Source: an uncultured Sutterella sp. (lineage in GTDB: Bacteria > Pseudomonadota > Gammaproteobacteria > Burkholderiales > Burkholderiaceae_F). From it: a stretch of DNA of 59,434 bases. Made by a program: the position numbers and the translations under genes. Positions within the stretch are counted from its first letter, which is position 1. Each line of letters opens with the position of its first letter. This document shows positions 48,897-57,970 of the stretch, piece after piece. The stretch spans positions 1 through 59,434 of the forward strand of contig CAJKAP010000014.1 of NCBI GenBank assembly GCA_905197905.1, in the 5' to 3' direction. Below the pieces are notes generated by a model that did no database searches, had not been told where the DNA came from, and saw nothing but the letters and a program-made list of their open reading frames with translations.

Positions 48897-49414
48897 AGCT
48901 CTCTTACGAGAAAAAAGTGCTTTCATGACATTTAAAGAGCGCCTTTTCGTCGCAAAAAAGCCACGCTAATAGGAAAAAGCGAATGATCGAAAACTGAACA
49001 AATCACCATTTCTTTGATTTTAATCAGTCTTTTTTAATTTTCTTTTTTGGGAAATCCTTCTCTCGCAAAGCCCTCAAATAATTTCAAAATTTTTCATAAA
49101 CTAGGGTTTTTCCGTAGTGACAACCCCGCCTAAAGCCCTATTTTTATGCTTTTCAGCGCAAATGTTTAATTTTTCTTATTTAAAATTAAGTGTTTCTACG
49201 TACTTTTTAAGAATTTCTTTCCGCGCATTTTCGGGGTTAGGTCTTTATGGGTAAACCTTTAGACCTATGGAAAGTCCTCTCGCAGATCGCTATATTCCCT
49301 CTCAATACCGCTCTAATGCGTGAAATTGCACGACTTTTAAGTGCACTCTCCGCGGAAAACGGTGCTATTCTTAATGGTGTCGGAAGAAGTTTCTAAACCG
49401 ACCCTCGGTTTTGT

Positions 49415-49457
49415 CCGAATCCACTGGGCGATCAACCAAAAATTGCTCAGTGCTCGG
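49415..49457 (+). promoter_or_regulatory. Hairpin in the HU mRNA leader
   Basis: CCGA-CACTG-GC pairs with GC-CAGTG-TCGG (single-base interruptions) over 43 nt. It sits about 87 nt upstream of the HU start and has no T-run. It may act on HU mRNA stability or translation. Confidence 0.4.
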
Positions 49458-49543
49458 TCTTAGTCTATGAGAGAGATTTTTTCTCCCTTATGTCCTCCCG
49501 TGAACGCTCATTGAGGGGTGTTACGGTTTTTTTGGAGCTTAAT

Positions 49544-49819
49544 ATGAACAAGTCTGAATTCATTGATGCCATCGCTGCCAAGGTTGGTATGCCGAAGTCT
49601 CAAGTCGCCAAGTTTATCGACGCCTACAACGAAACCGTTGTTAAGACCGTCGCTAAGGGCCAGGATGTCCGTTTGATCGGTTTCGGTACCTTCGCAGTTA
49701 CCAAGCGCGCTGCCCGTACGGGTCGCAATCCTCAGACTGGCGCCACGATCAAGATCGCTGCCTCCAAGGCTCCGAAGTTCACCCCGGGTGCTCAGTTCCG
49801 CGCTGCTGTTAAGCGCTAA
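49544..49819 (+). CDS. HU-family nucleoid DNA-binding protein
   Basis: A 91-residue histone-like protein that bends DNA as a dimer. It shows MNKSEFIDAIAAKVGMPKSQ, the helical dimer core, the GFGTF turn (residues 46-50) and the DNA-contacting arm RTGRNPQTGATIKI with the intercalating Pro. The ATG at 49544 is fixed by family start and TTGGAGC upstream. Strong codon bias fits high expression. HupA and HupB cannot be told apart here. Confidence 0.96.
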   Translation: MNKSEFIDAIAAKVGMPKSQVAKFIDAYNETVVKTVAKGQDVRLIGFGTFAVTKRAARTGRNPQTGATIKIAASKAPKFTPGAQFRAAVKR

Positions 49820-49869
49820 TATGCGAGTGTGCTTGAGTGGGTACGCCTTCTCAAGCTCTGCTCTACAAA

Positions 49870-49911
49870 CAGCGTCCTTAAGACTCGTTTCTTGAGGACG
49901 TTGTTTTTTTG
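49870..49911 (+). terminator. Terminator after HU
   Basis: CAGCGTCCTTAAG pairs with CTTGAGGACGTTG (one wobble and mismatch), then TTTTTTT. Confidence 0.85.
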
Positions 49912-50030
49912 TCTGTTAAGCCACTCGCCTCCCCTTCTTCTTGTCAGAAGCGCACGCTCTTTGCTAGACTTTCTGCACTGAGTTTAAAGAAAAACTCACT
50001 TCCCATTAACGCTTTGCGAACCACACTCCC

Positions 50031-50804
50031 ATGCTCACCTTGCTCATCAACCTTGACCGTGCTCCTGGACGCCTGAAAAAGTCCACCGCGCGCTTAAATG
50101 AATGGAAGATCCCTTTCACCCGTTTGCCAGGGTGTGATGGACGTGCAATGAGTCCAGAGGAACTTGCACGTTATCGCCAGCCTTACGCCGAACGTGAGTA
50201 TTTCTTGAAGGACCTTACTGCGGGTGAGATTGGTTGCATGATGAGTCATGTGAAGGCGTGGCAAACGCTCGTCGATAGTCACCACGAATGGGCCTGTATT
50301 CTCGAAGACGACTTTGCGTTTATTCGCGATCCTCGTCCCTATCTCTTGTCGACGGATTGGATCCCTGAAGGCGTGAAACTCGTACAGCTTGCTAAAGAAA
50401 CGACGGACCCAAGAAAAGTGCGTTGTGAGCCCGATATCATTCCGCTCAAGACGGGTGACCGATTGATGGTACTCTGGGAAGGGATTGATGGCGGCGCACG
50501 TGGCTACTTTATCCATCGAGACGTGGCAGAGTACTTAGTCAAAGCGAATACACCACATTTCTTTGCACCGTCGGACGATGCGCTCTTTTCGCACGCGAGT
50601 CCAATGCGTCAGCACTTTGCCCCGTGGTCTTTGTCCCCTGCCCTCATCTACTCAGAAGATGAAGGGGTCTCCTGCATCGGGGGTGAAAAGGGTCACGTGA
50701 AAACAAGTTTCTGGCGTGGCCCGGGGCAATACTTAACACGCAAGAAGATTAATCTCCTCACGAAGATTAAAGCGCGCTACCAGTGCGTGCCAGAGACGCG
50801 CTAA
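50031..50804 (+). CDS. Glycosyltransferase family 25 (LOS/LPS-type)
   Basis: A 257-residue cytoplasmic-side glycosyltransferase of the LgtB/LpsA GT25 type, which adds galactose or glucose to lipooligosaccharide. The opening LLINLDRAPGRLKK, the GEIGCMMSHVKAWQ segment, LEDD (DxD-like) near residue 90 and GARGYFIHRDVAEYLV are the family's hallmarks. The acceptor is unknown. It stands alone between HU and a convergent gene. Confidence 0.88.
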   Translation: MLTLLINLDRAPGRLKKSTARLNEWKIPFTRLPGCDGRAMSPEELARYRQPYAEREYFLKDLTAGEIGCMMSHVKAWQTLVDSHHEWACILEDDFAFIRDPRPYLLSTDWIPEGVKLVQLAKETTDPRKVRCEPDIIPLKTGDRLMVLWEGIDGGARGYFIHRDVAEYLVKANTPHFFAPSDDALFSHASPMRQHFAPWSLSPALIYSEDEGVSCIGGEKGHVKTSFWRGPGQYLTRKKINLLTKIKARYQCVPETR

Positions 50805-50818
50805 CAGCCTCTAAAACG

Positions 50819-50856
50819 AAACGGTGTACCGAAAGACTCGATACACCGTTTAGCGT
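50819..50856. terminator. Hairpin between convergent glycosyltransferase and aldolase-family genes
   Basis: AAACGGTGTA (50819-50828 region) pairs with TACACCGTTT, with short A/T flanks rather than long T-runs. It probably serves as a shared terminator of moderate strength. Confidence 0.6.
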
Positions 50857-50868
50857 TTTAAGAAGCGC

Positions 50869-51894
50869 TTAGAAAAGCGCAATGAGTTTTTCAACAGCCT
50901 CGTCTGTCGTCGCCCAGCTCGTCACGATACGCACAATGACGTGCTCTTCGTCTAAGCGACCCCAATTCCCAACGACGGCGCCCGCCGAAATACGGCGGTA
51001 CTCTTCGTCCGTCAAGACCAAAAAGAGCATATTAGTTTCAAAGGGGATGTAAAACTTGAGGCCCTTCGCTTTGGCGGCGTCAGCGATCTTTTTCGCTTGC
51101 CCGTGTGCATGAGCGCCAAGCTTCAAGTAGAGATCGTTTTCCATCAGTGCCGTGTACTGGAGGCCCAATAAACGTCCTTTGGCGAGCATCGCGCCCGCTT
51201 GCTTCATCGTCGTTCTAAAGTGTGGCAGAACGCTCTTATTCTTCGCGACAACCGCTTCCCCAAAGAGGCACCCTACCTTCGTCCCACCAATGTAGAAAAC
51301 GTCGGCTAAGCGTGTGATATCCTGCAAAGTCACATCAGTATTGCTGCTTGCTAACCCATAGGCCAAGCGTGCTCCATCGATAAAGAGCGGGAGCTGGTAG
51401 CTCTGGCAAATCGCCGAAATGGCTTCAAGCTCTTCTAAGGTGTAGAGCGTGCCGTACTCTGTCGGGTGCGAGATGTAGACGGCACCCGCCTGCATCAACT
51501 GATCGTAGGCATGATCTGACTGGTAGTGGCAAAGGAAATTGAGGAGGTTCTCTGCGGTCATTTTGCCGTTCACACCAGGCATGGTGAGCACTTTGTGACC
51601 AGAGGCTTCAATTGCGCCGCCTTCGTGCCCCGTGATGTGACCAGAGGTGACACTCACCACCGCTTCATAGTTGCGAAGAATCGCACGAATGACGGTCGAA
51701 TTCGTCTGCGTCCCGCCCACTAAGAAATGGACGTCTGCTTCCGGATTTCCCGTTGCCTCAACGATTAAAGAGCGCGCCTTTTCGCACCACGCGTCTTCCC
51801 CATAGCCCGGCGTCTGGGTGAGATTGGTCTCATTTAATAACTTCAAAATCTCTGGCGCACAGCCTTCGAGATAGTCTGATTGGAAATACAGCAT
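50869..51894 (-). CDS. PLP-dependent aminotransferase-fold lyase, threonine-aldolase family
   Basis: A 341-residue fold-type I PLP enzyme of the low-specificity threonine aldolase / beta-eliminating lyase family. NTP-side: FQSDYLEGCAPEIL, QTPGYGEDAWCEKA and HFLVGGTQTNSTVI (phosphate/PLP loop). EGGAIEASGHKV and FIDGARLAYG contain the PLP-stacking His and Asp. YIGGTKVG contains the Schiff-base Lys. The ATG at 51894 is chosen because AAAGGA precedes it and the fold starts there; an in-frame upstream start at 51972 adds 26 residues. It is divergent from a pyridoxamine kinase. Substrate uncertain: threonine, allo-threonine or a related beta-hydroxy amino acid. Confidence 0.88.
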   Translation of the reverse strand: MLYFQSDYLEGCAPEILKLLNETNLTQTPGYGEDAWCEKARSLIVEATGNPEADVHFLVGGTQTNSTVIRAILRNYEAVVSVTSGHITGHEGGAIEASGHKVLTMPGVNGKMTAENLLNFLCHYQSDHAYDQLMQAGAVYISHPTEYGTLYTLEELEAISAICQSYQLPLFIDGARLAYGLASSNTDVTLQDITRLADVFYIGGTKVGCLFGEAVVAKNKSVLPHFRTTMKQAGAMLAKGRLLGLQYTALMENDLYLKLGAHAHGQAKKIADAAKAKGLKFYIPFETNMLFLVLTDEEYRRISAGAVVGNWGRLDEEHVIVRIVTSWATTDEAVEKLIALF

Positions 51895-52081
51895 GACGTT
51901 TGTCCTTTTGTGGATCGGCGCACGAGCAAACAGTGCTTTTTGCGCTCTTAATCTTTCAATATTAATGGTCATAAGCGAAACTGCGCCTCAAGGATTTCCC
52001 TAAGGTGAGGCTCGTGACAGTGCGCTTTTCGTGCTATTCTTTTTGACGTTCTTGCTGATTTTTCCTTGCGGATTTTCCACT

Positions 52082-52954
52082 ATGCCAACCAATCTCGTTA
52101 AAAAGGTCGCCGCCATTCACGATATGTGCGGTGCGGGGCGCGTCTCCTTGACCGCCGTGATCCCTGTGCTATCAGCGATGGGGATTGAAGCCTGTCCGCT
52201 CCCTACAGCCCTTCTTTCCAACCATACCCAGTATCCGAGCTTTTCCTTCTTGGACTTAACGGACAATATGGTGGCAATGATTAACGAGTGGAAAACGCTC
52301 GATATTCGTTTTGATGCGATTTATTCGGGCTTTTTAGGCTCTACGCGTCAGATTGATATCGTGGCCAACTTTATCGCCGATTTCCGCCGTGATGAAACGC
52401 TCGTTGTCGTGGACCCGGTGTTGGGAGACAATGGAAAACTCTATGCGACCTTTGACGACTCGATGGTTGAAGGGATGCGCCGCTTGGTGAATTCAGCTGA
52501 CGTCATTACGCCAAACCTCACCGAGGCGTTTGCCCTTCTGGGGCGTCCCTATCAGACGACCCTAACCGAGACAGAACTCAAGACGATTCTGAAAGACTTG
52601 GCCGCCATGGGACCCAAGACGGTGATTATCACGAGTGTCCCGATTGAAGGCGATGCGCAGCACACCAGTGTTGCCGCCTACTCGACCGAAACGGATCGCT
52701 TCTGGCGCGTCACTTGCCAATATATGCCGGCGCACTATCCCGGAACGGGCGACACATTTACGAGCGTGCTCACAGGAGCCCTCTTGCAAGGCGAAAGTCT
52801 CCCGATGGCAATTGACCGCGCAGCGCAATTTATTCTTCAGGGGATTCGCGCAACCTTTGGGTATCGCTACGATCCGCGAGAAGGTGTTCTTCTCGAGCGC
52901 GTGCTCCCTAGCCTCTCTGAGCCCTTGAAGACCAGTACTTATGAGTGGTTCTAA
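52082..52954 (+). CDS. Pyridoxal/pyridoxamine kinase (PdxY/PdxK family)
   Basis: A 290-residue ribokinase-fold kinase phosphorylating vitamin B6 vitamers for PLP salvage. Motifs: IHDMCGAGRVSLTAVIPVLSAMG at the N-terminus, ALLSNHTQYP, DPVLGDNGKLY and the anion-hole/catalytic PGTGDTFTSVLTGALL with Asp about residue 220. The ATG at 52082 is preferred; the upstream frame to 52031 has a hydrophobic stretch not seen in the family. No strong ribosome site is visible. It faces away from the PLP-dependent lyase across a 187 bp shared region. Confidence 0.92.
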   Translation: MPTNLVKKVAAIHDMCGAGRVSLTAVIPVLSAMGIEACPLPTALLSNHTQYPSFSFLDLTDNMVAMINEWKTLDIRFDAIYSGFLGSTRQIDIVANFIADFRRDETLVVVDPVLGDNGKLYATFDDSMVEGMRRLVNSADVITPNLTEAFALLGRPYQTTLTETELKTILKDLAAMGPKTVIITSVPIEGDAQHTSVAAYSTETDRFWRVTCQYMPAHYPGTGDTFTSVLTGALLQGESLPMAIDRAAQFILQGIRATFGYRYDPREGVLLERVLPSLSEPLKTSTYEWF

Positions 52955-53046
52955 GGCTGGTGAAGAAGCTTTTTTCGCTATACTAGAGCGCGGTGACGAA
53001 TGAGCCACTTGCGCTCTTTTTTGCTTTTTCTTTTTTGAGGTTTTTC

Positions 53047-53886
53047 ATGACCGAATCCACGGCTCCTACCAATACGCTTCTTGGCAAAACGACTGAATAC
53101 TTGGAAACGTATCGCCCAGACCTCTTAACGCCGATTCCTCGTGCGCTGGGGCGTGGTGCGCTGCGTGCGGATATCCCCTTTCAAGGCGTGGATATCTGGC
53201 GTCTTTATGAAGTGACCTGGTTAAATGAATATGGCCTCCCTCAAGTGGCTACTGGGGAAATTGAAGTCTTAACGGCAAGCCCCAATATTGTGGAATCGAA
53301 GTCTTTAAAGCTCTACATTGGGAGCTTCACGCAGAGCGTGTTCCCAAGCCTTGAAACGGTCTCCAATATCATTGCGCGCGACGTGGGCGCTGTGATTGGC
53401 TCGCCCGTCAATGTACGCCTTACCGCCATGGGCGACTGGAATCAGCCAGCGGTGGACTTTGTCGGGACCGTGCTTGAAAAAGAACCCCAAGGCGATCGTC
53501 TCTTTAAAGACTACGATGTGAATCCTGATTTGCTCGCGCTTGACACGACAAAGTCCCAGGACGTCACAGAAACGCTTGTGACGCACGTTCTGCGCTCTCG
53601 TTGCCCTGTGACTGGACAACCTGACTTTGCGAGCGTACGCATTGATTACACGGGTCCTGCGATTGATCATTCTGCGCTTCTTGCCTACTTGGTGAGTTTC
53701 CGTCGCCATCAGGGATTCCATGAGCAGTGTGTGGAGATGATCTACACCGATATCATGGCGCGCTTAGCACCTAAAGAACTTTCTGTCTACGGGGCCTTTA
53801 CGCGTCGCGGGGGGATTGATATTTCGCCCTTCCGCAGTAACGTGACAGGACGACCTGACGCGATTGTGCGAGTATCCCGTCAGTAA
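53047..53886 (+). CDS. queF: NADPH-dependent 7-cyano-7-deazaguanine reductase QueF (type II)
   Basis: A 279-residue queuosine pathway enzyme reducing preQ0 to preQ1. It has the bimodular (YqcD-type) layout: ESKSLKLYIGSF holds the NADPH motif and RSRCPVTGQPDF the nucleophilic Cys. DHSALLAYLVSFRRHQGFHEQCVE is the second conserved module, and AFTRRGGIDISPFRS the terminal segment. The ATG at 53047 follows a TGAGG; an upstream in-frame start is unsupported. Confidence 0.96.
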   Translation: MTESTAPTNTLLGKTTEYLETYRPDLLTPIPRALGRGALRADIPFQGVDIWRLYEVTWLNEYGLPQVATGEIEVLTASPNIVESKSLKLYIGSFTQSVFPSLETVSNIIARDVGAVIGSPVNVRLTAMGDWNQPAVDFVGTVLEKEPQGDRLFKDYDVNPDLLALDTTKSQDVTETLVTHVLRSRCPVTGQPDFASVRIDYTGPAIDHSALLAYLVSFRRHQGFHEQCVEMIYTDIMARLAPKELSVYGAFTRRGGIDISPFRSNVTGRPDAIVRVSRQ

Positions 53887-53934
53887 AGTCTTCTAAACGA
53901 TAGCAGGATGCGCTAGCAAATCTCGTATGTATTG

Positions 53935-53964
53935 AAAAAAGGGAGGCCTGTCCTCCCTTTTTTT
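53935..53964 (+). terminator. Terminator after queF
   Basis: AAAAAAGGGAGG pairs with CCTCCCTTTTTTT around a 5 nt loop; bidirectional by symmetry. Confidence 0.88.
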
Positions 53965-54088
53965 ATCCCTGCGTTTCTAAGGTCTAAGCGGTCATTGACG
54001 CAACATCCACTCGTCAAATCTCTTTCTCATTGTCCTGAAAAAAGCACGCTTTGTCGTTTCCCTGAAAAATATCCCGTTTTAATAGGTC

Positions 54089-54094
54089 TATAAT
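54089..54094 (+). promoter_or_regulatory. Putative -10 element for autotransporter 3
   Basis: Perfect TATAAT in an A/T-rich upstream region; no convincing -35 at 16-18 bp. Confidence 0.4.
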
Positions 54095-54278
54095 ACCCAG
54101 ATAATTCTCCTTAGAGTGCTCTGACTATTTAGCCTCAGCGCTTTGTGTATGACCGCGAAGCATGTAGCAAAAATATTGACGATATGCTTCTTAAGCCTCT
54201 GAGAGACTTCTCTCCTCTTGCAAAGCGTTTTCACGCAGATCTCTCTAAGACAACAAAATGAAAACCTTGGAGACTACT

Positions 54279-57125
54279 ATGTTGAAGACCTTTAGAAAAA
54301 CTACGCTCTCTCTTGCCATCGGCGCTAGTGTTTTAGCGCTTTTTAACGCTCAAACCGTTCGCGCTGAAGATATTGTTGTTGATCAGAAGGACGCGCAATA
54401 TAGCCGCAATATTGAAGCTTTGGATGGCTCTTCTATTAAAGCGACATTTTCTGGCGAAAATGCAACCTTTACGGGGGTGGCGACGATGGGATCTGGCGTA
54501 CATCTCGGCCCTGACACGCCTATCTCTTCTGCTGAATTGATTTTTAGTGGAAAAGGAAGTGGTATCAACAATCCTGATGCCACTCTAGCTAACCTCATCG
54601 TCTACTCAGCCGGCGCGATGAAGGCCACTTTTTCAGGCGAAAATACCCAATTTATCGGTGAGAGTCAGAACCAGCGTTTAATGACGCTTGACTTGCAAAA
54701 CCATACTGTCTGGAAAGGTGATGTCATAACAGGTGATCTCAGTAGCGTTGCCGAATCTGATCTAGAACACAAACGACCTCTTAATGAATTATGGTCTATT
54801 GAATTTCAAGCCAACCTTGCCAATGGCTCTAATTGGACTGGCGATCTCACCGCAGAGTCTGGCAAAACCACGATCTCTCTAGATAATTCTCAGTGGTCTG
54901 GCGATGTGGAAAGCATTCATTTCGACCACTTTTATCACATTGCCTCGCTTGACCAGGACGACTTTTCTACCACCATCGCGCTTGACAATCAATCCTCTTG
55001 GAAAGGCGCTTTAAGCCTTTCTGATGGCGAAGTTAATGTCAATCTCGCTAACAACTCCAAGTGGGAAGGAAATGCCACGGTGATCCATGGCGAAGCAAAT
55101 ATCACGCTCGATCATGCTAATTGGACAGGTGACGCGTTGCTCTCACAAGTCAATAAACCAACCATGGATAATGAAGAGCGCAGATATGGTCTTCTATATC
55201 CTAAAGCTTTCCAAGCTCAAGAAAATTTAGCGGTTACAATCACGCATTCCAAAGGCGAAAAAATCGAGGTCAATTTGAAGAATAATGCGCAATGGAAGGG
55301 CAATCTTACGGCTAACCTCGGTACTGCCAAACTCACTATGGACAGTAGCCAATTCGATGGCAATATCGTTGTCGCCTCGGAAAAAGAAACGGCTGAAACC
55401 TGGGCAGAGTTTCTCGAAAGCATGGACAACCAATTGGACTCTGGCCTCATGCCAAATACCCCTGAGGGTGTCGAGAAATACTATCAGCTTCTCAAGGACG
55501 CCCTTGGTCTCAAAGAAGCCGCAGATCTTCGCACCTTTGAAGGCAAGCTTGTGGATAGCGAAATCAAGAATTCCACTTGGAACGGCAACTTAGAAGTGAG
55601 TGCGGGCTCGGCTGACCTGAAACTCACCTCCGCTTCTACGTGGACGGGTGACGCCAAGCTCACGGGTGGCGAAACTACCTTAGCGCTTGACTCCTCCACT
55701 TGGACTGGCGACTTCACGGATAAGTCCGCCAAGAGTTTCACGCTTAAAAATTCTGCGTGGAAGCTCACTAAAGACAACACCATTGATAGCATTGTCGCGG
55801 ATAGTGGCTCGGCGATCTTCTTAGAAGGCGCACCTAAGACACTCACTGTGAAGAATATGGATAGCTCGGCCACCTTCGTGCTTGATTTGCAGTACGCAGG
55901 TGACGATGTCGCCAACTACCGTGGAGCTAATGGTAGCGACTATATTTTGGTGACCGACTCTGCGAAAGGCTCAAGCCGCATCGTGGCAACGCCAGAAAGC
56001 AACCTCTCAGGCCTCACTGCAGGTCACAAGCTCTACTTTGCCACGACGCCAGCGGGCGACGCCTCGTTTAACGTCACCTCCTCCGTTTCGCAGTATGTGA
56101 CGAATTCGACGAAGCTCTATAACCTCCTCACCACATACGACGTGAAGAGCGACACGGATGCAACAGCAGACTATTCTGGCTCGAAGAACTGGTACTTGAC
56201 ACTCAACAAAAAGGAAGAACAGCCTAATGAAAACGCGCACGTCCCAGGTGCTGCCTATCGCGCTGTTGTGGCACTTTGGCGTGACAACGATACGCTCTTA
56301 AAGCGTTTGGGTGAATTGCACGAAAACGCGCTTGATAACGGTGCTTGGGTGCGTCTCACCAACCGCAAGATTAAACACTCTGGCTACGAAAATGAGGGGC
56401 GTTTCACTGGCGTGCAATTAGGTTACGATCGCAAGCTCAATACCGCGACGCAAGGCGATTGGCTCTTGGGCGCTGCCTTTGCACACTCCTCTGGCAAACC
56501 AGAATATGGTGACGGTGAAGGCGACGGTAAGTTAGAGAGCAACGACGTAACGGTCTACGCCACCAACTTGCGTGACAATGGCCAAACGATTGACATTGTG
56601 GGTCGCATTGGCCGCTTGGATTCTGACTTCACCACTGCTTTAGGTGACAAGGCAGACTTCAAGAACTGGGCTGCTAGCCTTGGTGTGGAATACGGAAAGA
56701 AGTGGATCTTTGGGGAACATTTCTCCGTTGAACCGCAGGCACAATTAACGTACCACTACATCTGGGGAGACGATTTCACGACGTGTAACGGCATTAAGGT
56801 AACGCAGTCGAGCACTGATAGCCTTGTAGGTCGCTTAGGCGTTGTCGCGGGATTTGATTGGGCGCGACGCGACGACTATGCTGGTCGTGTTTACGCGAAG
56901 GCTTCTGTCTTGCATGACTTCTTGGGCGATGTGGATAACACGCTCTCGCAGGATGTGGTGTACACCGACAACCAAAGTTTAGGCGACACCTGGTATGTGG
57001 TAGGCATTGGCACTAACGTCAAAGTTGGCAAAGCCTGGAGCCTCTACCTTGATGCTGAGACGAGCCTCAACGCACAAGTCAAAACTAAGTACAACCTGAA
57101 TGCTGGCGTGCGCTACGCGTTCTAA
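54279..57125 (+). CDS. Autotransporter adhesin-like protein 3 (type Va)
   Basis: A 948-residue autotransporter: a signal peptide (MLKTFRKTTLSLAIGASVLA, cleaved near VRAED), then a beta-helix passenger with at least eight coils carrying the [N/S]-W-x-G-[D/N] motif (NWTGD, QWSGD, SWKGA, KWEGN, NWTGD, QWKGN, TWNGN, TWTGD). A helical, charged insertion lies at about residues 369-422. The barrel runs from about 655 to the end (WRDNDTLLKRLGELH to YNLNAGVRYAF). The ATG at 54279 is chosen because TTGGAG lies 7-8 nt upstream; an ATG at 54258 has no ribosome site. Same translocator family as proteins 1 and 2, but further diverged. Confidence 0.92.
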   Translation: MLKTFRKTTLSLAIGASVLALFNAQTVRAEDIVVDQKDAQYSRNIEALDGSSIKATFSGENATFTGVATMGSGVHLGPDTPISSAELIFSGKGSGINNPDATLANLIVYSAGAMKATFSGENTQFIGESQNQRLMTLDLQNHTVWKGDVITGDLSSVAESDLEHKRPLNELWSIEFQANLANGSNWTGDLTAESGKTTISLDNSQWSGDVESIHFDHFYHIASLDQDDFSTTIALDNQSSWKGALSLSDGEVNVNLANNSKWEGNATVIHGEANITLDHANWTGDALLSQVNKPTMDNEERRYGLLYPKAFQAQENLAVTITHSKGEKIEVNLKNNAQWKGNLTANLGTAKLTMDSSQFDGNIVVASEKETAETWAEFLESMDNQLDSGLMPNTPEGVEKYYQLLKDALGLKEAADLRTFEGKLVDSEIKNSTWNGNLEVSAGSADLKLTSASTWTGDAKLTGGETTLALDSSTWTGDFTDKSAKSFTLKNSAWKLTKDNTIDSIVADSGSAIFLEGAPKTLTVKNMDSSATFVLDLQYAGDDVANYRGANGSDYILVTDSAKGSSRIVATPESNLSGLTAGHKLYFATTPAGDASFNVTSSVSQYVTNSTKLYNLLTTYDVKSDTDATADYSGSKNWYLTLNKKEEQPNENAHVPGAAYRAVVALWRDNDTLLKRLGELHENALDNGAWVRLTNRKIKHSGYENEGRFTGVQLGYDRKLNTATQGDWLLGAAFAHSSGKPEYGDGEGDGKLESNDVTVYATNLRDNGQTIDIVGRIGRLDSDFTTALGDKADFKNWAASLGVEYGKKWIFGEHFSVEPQAQLTYHYIWGDDFTTCNGIKVTQSSTDSLVGRLGVVAGFDWARRDDYAGRVYAKASVLHDFLGDVDNTLSQDVVYTDNQSLGDTWYVVGIGTNVKVGKAWSLYLDAETSLNAQVKTKYNLNAGVRYAF

Positions 57126-57433
57126 AAAACGCTAGATAAATGCAGGGGAGGAAAATCCTTTTCCTCCCCTCTTCTTTTGTGCGTTTGCGCGTCTTTCCTT
57201 CGCGCTTGTTCTTAGACAATTTCTCGTGAAGTAGCGGGCGCTTCAAACCGTACCACCGCGCCCGTTGGTTTTTTAGATGCAATTTCTTCTTCTATTAAAT
57301 GCTTATTAAACAGAAACATTGAACGTTCACACTCACGAATAAAAAATAACGCGTAAACCTTAACTTTGAACTTTCACATCATTTTTAGTAGAGCGTACTT
57401 AAACTTTTGAAATTGCTTCTACGGAAAAGCGAT
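57126..57433. other. Intergenic region between convergent genes
   Basis: 308 bp. Apart from the terminator at 57141-57180 I see only A/T-rich sequence; no terminator for the minus-strand gene at its right edge was recognised. Confidence 0.4.
57141..57180 (+). terminator. Terminator after autotransporter 3
   Basis: AGGGGAGGAAAA (57144-57155) pairs with TTTTCCTCCCCT (57159-57170), followed by CTTCTTTT. Confidence 0.88.
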
Positions 57434-57970
57434 TTATTCCACGAGAAACTTTTGCGTTTGATTGTGCGTATCGAGTGCGAGCTGCAAAGCGAGAATTTCA
57501 TTGCTGATCGCGTCGTATTCTGCTTTCACCGCGTCTTGATCAAAATTGATATAGCGGTATTCGGGTACGGCGTTTTTGCCGTAACCACTCGATTCCACAC
57601 GCGTTTTGGGAAGCGCTTTTCGCATCACGTCGAGCGTCGATTTGCGGCGATTCAACTGCGCCATACGCACTAAAATCATATCGATGGTCATCAGCTCGTC
57701 GCCCACCTGCACTTTTGAGGTGGCATTGTGCAAATTAAGCGCATGCTTGAGCTTCAAAATCTTCTCATCGATTTCCGCGAGCGTCTTGGAGACTTTTTCA
57801 AAATCATATTCAGGAATCACCGGTTCTTCGTTGTTTGCTGCCACGTAGAAGCGCGCGTTGCTTTCATAGTCGAGCCAATATTCCTTGTCTTCCTCTAAGC
57901 TTTTGATCATCTTGTTGGCGATGGCAGAGGTCACTTCTTTTTCATTTTCATTGAGTAATTTGTTTTCCAT
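57434..57970 (-). CDS. Helical protein of unknown function (possible DIP1984/septicolysin-like)
   Basis: A 178-residue, mostly alpha-helical acidic/basic protein without signal peptide. AEIDEKILKLKHALNLHNATSKV then a TIDMILVRMAQLNRRKSTLDVM stretch resembles, by eye, the I-N-x-T-N...T...ALARRD pattern of the DIP1984/septicolysin-like family. The later KAEYDAISNEILALQLALDTHNQT repeats the same helical pattern. This is a tentative match. The start at 57970 has AAGGAGACAG upstream. A TATACT -10 candidate (58045-58050, minus strand) lies about 75 bp upstream. Confidence 0.7.
   Translation of the reverse strand: MENKLLNENEKEVTSAIANKMIKSLEEDKEYWLDYESNARFYVAANNEEPVIPEYDFEKVSKTLAEIDEKILKLKHALNLHNATSKVQVGDELMTIDMILVRMAQLNRRKSTLDVMRKALPKTRVESSGYGKNAVPEYRYINFDQDAVKAEYDAISNEILALQLALDTHNQTQKFLVE

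Larger units (their letters stand above)
48831..49543. other. Long AT-rich intergenic region upstream of HU
   Basis: 713 bp without a gene, A/T-rich and T-run-laden. It holds the hyp terminator, a nested hairpin TAGGTCT...AGACCTA (49238-49267) with GGT-AA-ACC inside, and a hairpin in the HU leader (49415-49457). No DnaA boxes or repeats of an origin were seen. Confidence 0.5.
53887..54278. other. Intergenic region upstream of autotransporter 3
   Basis: 392 bp with the queF terminator at its left and a TATAAT hexamer at 54089-54094. Its -35 is weak. It would give a leader of nearly 180 nt before the third autotransporter. A TTGACG lies near 54176 without a matching -10. No coding frame supported. 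Confidence 0.5.

Noticed and set aside
48831..49543. Possible replication origin in the A/T-rich gap
   Set aside because: No DnaA boxes, 13-mer repeats or origin-linked genes were seen.
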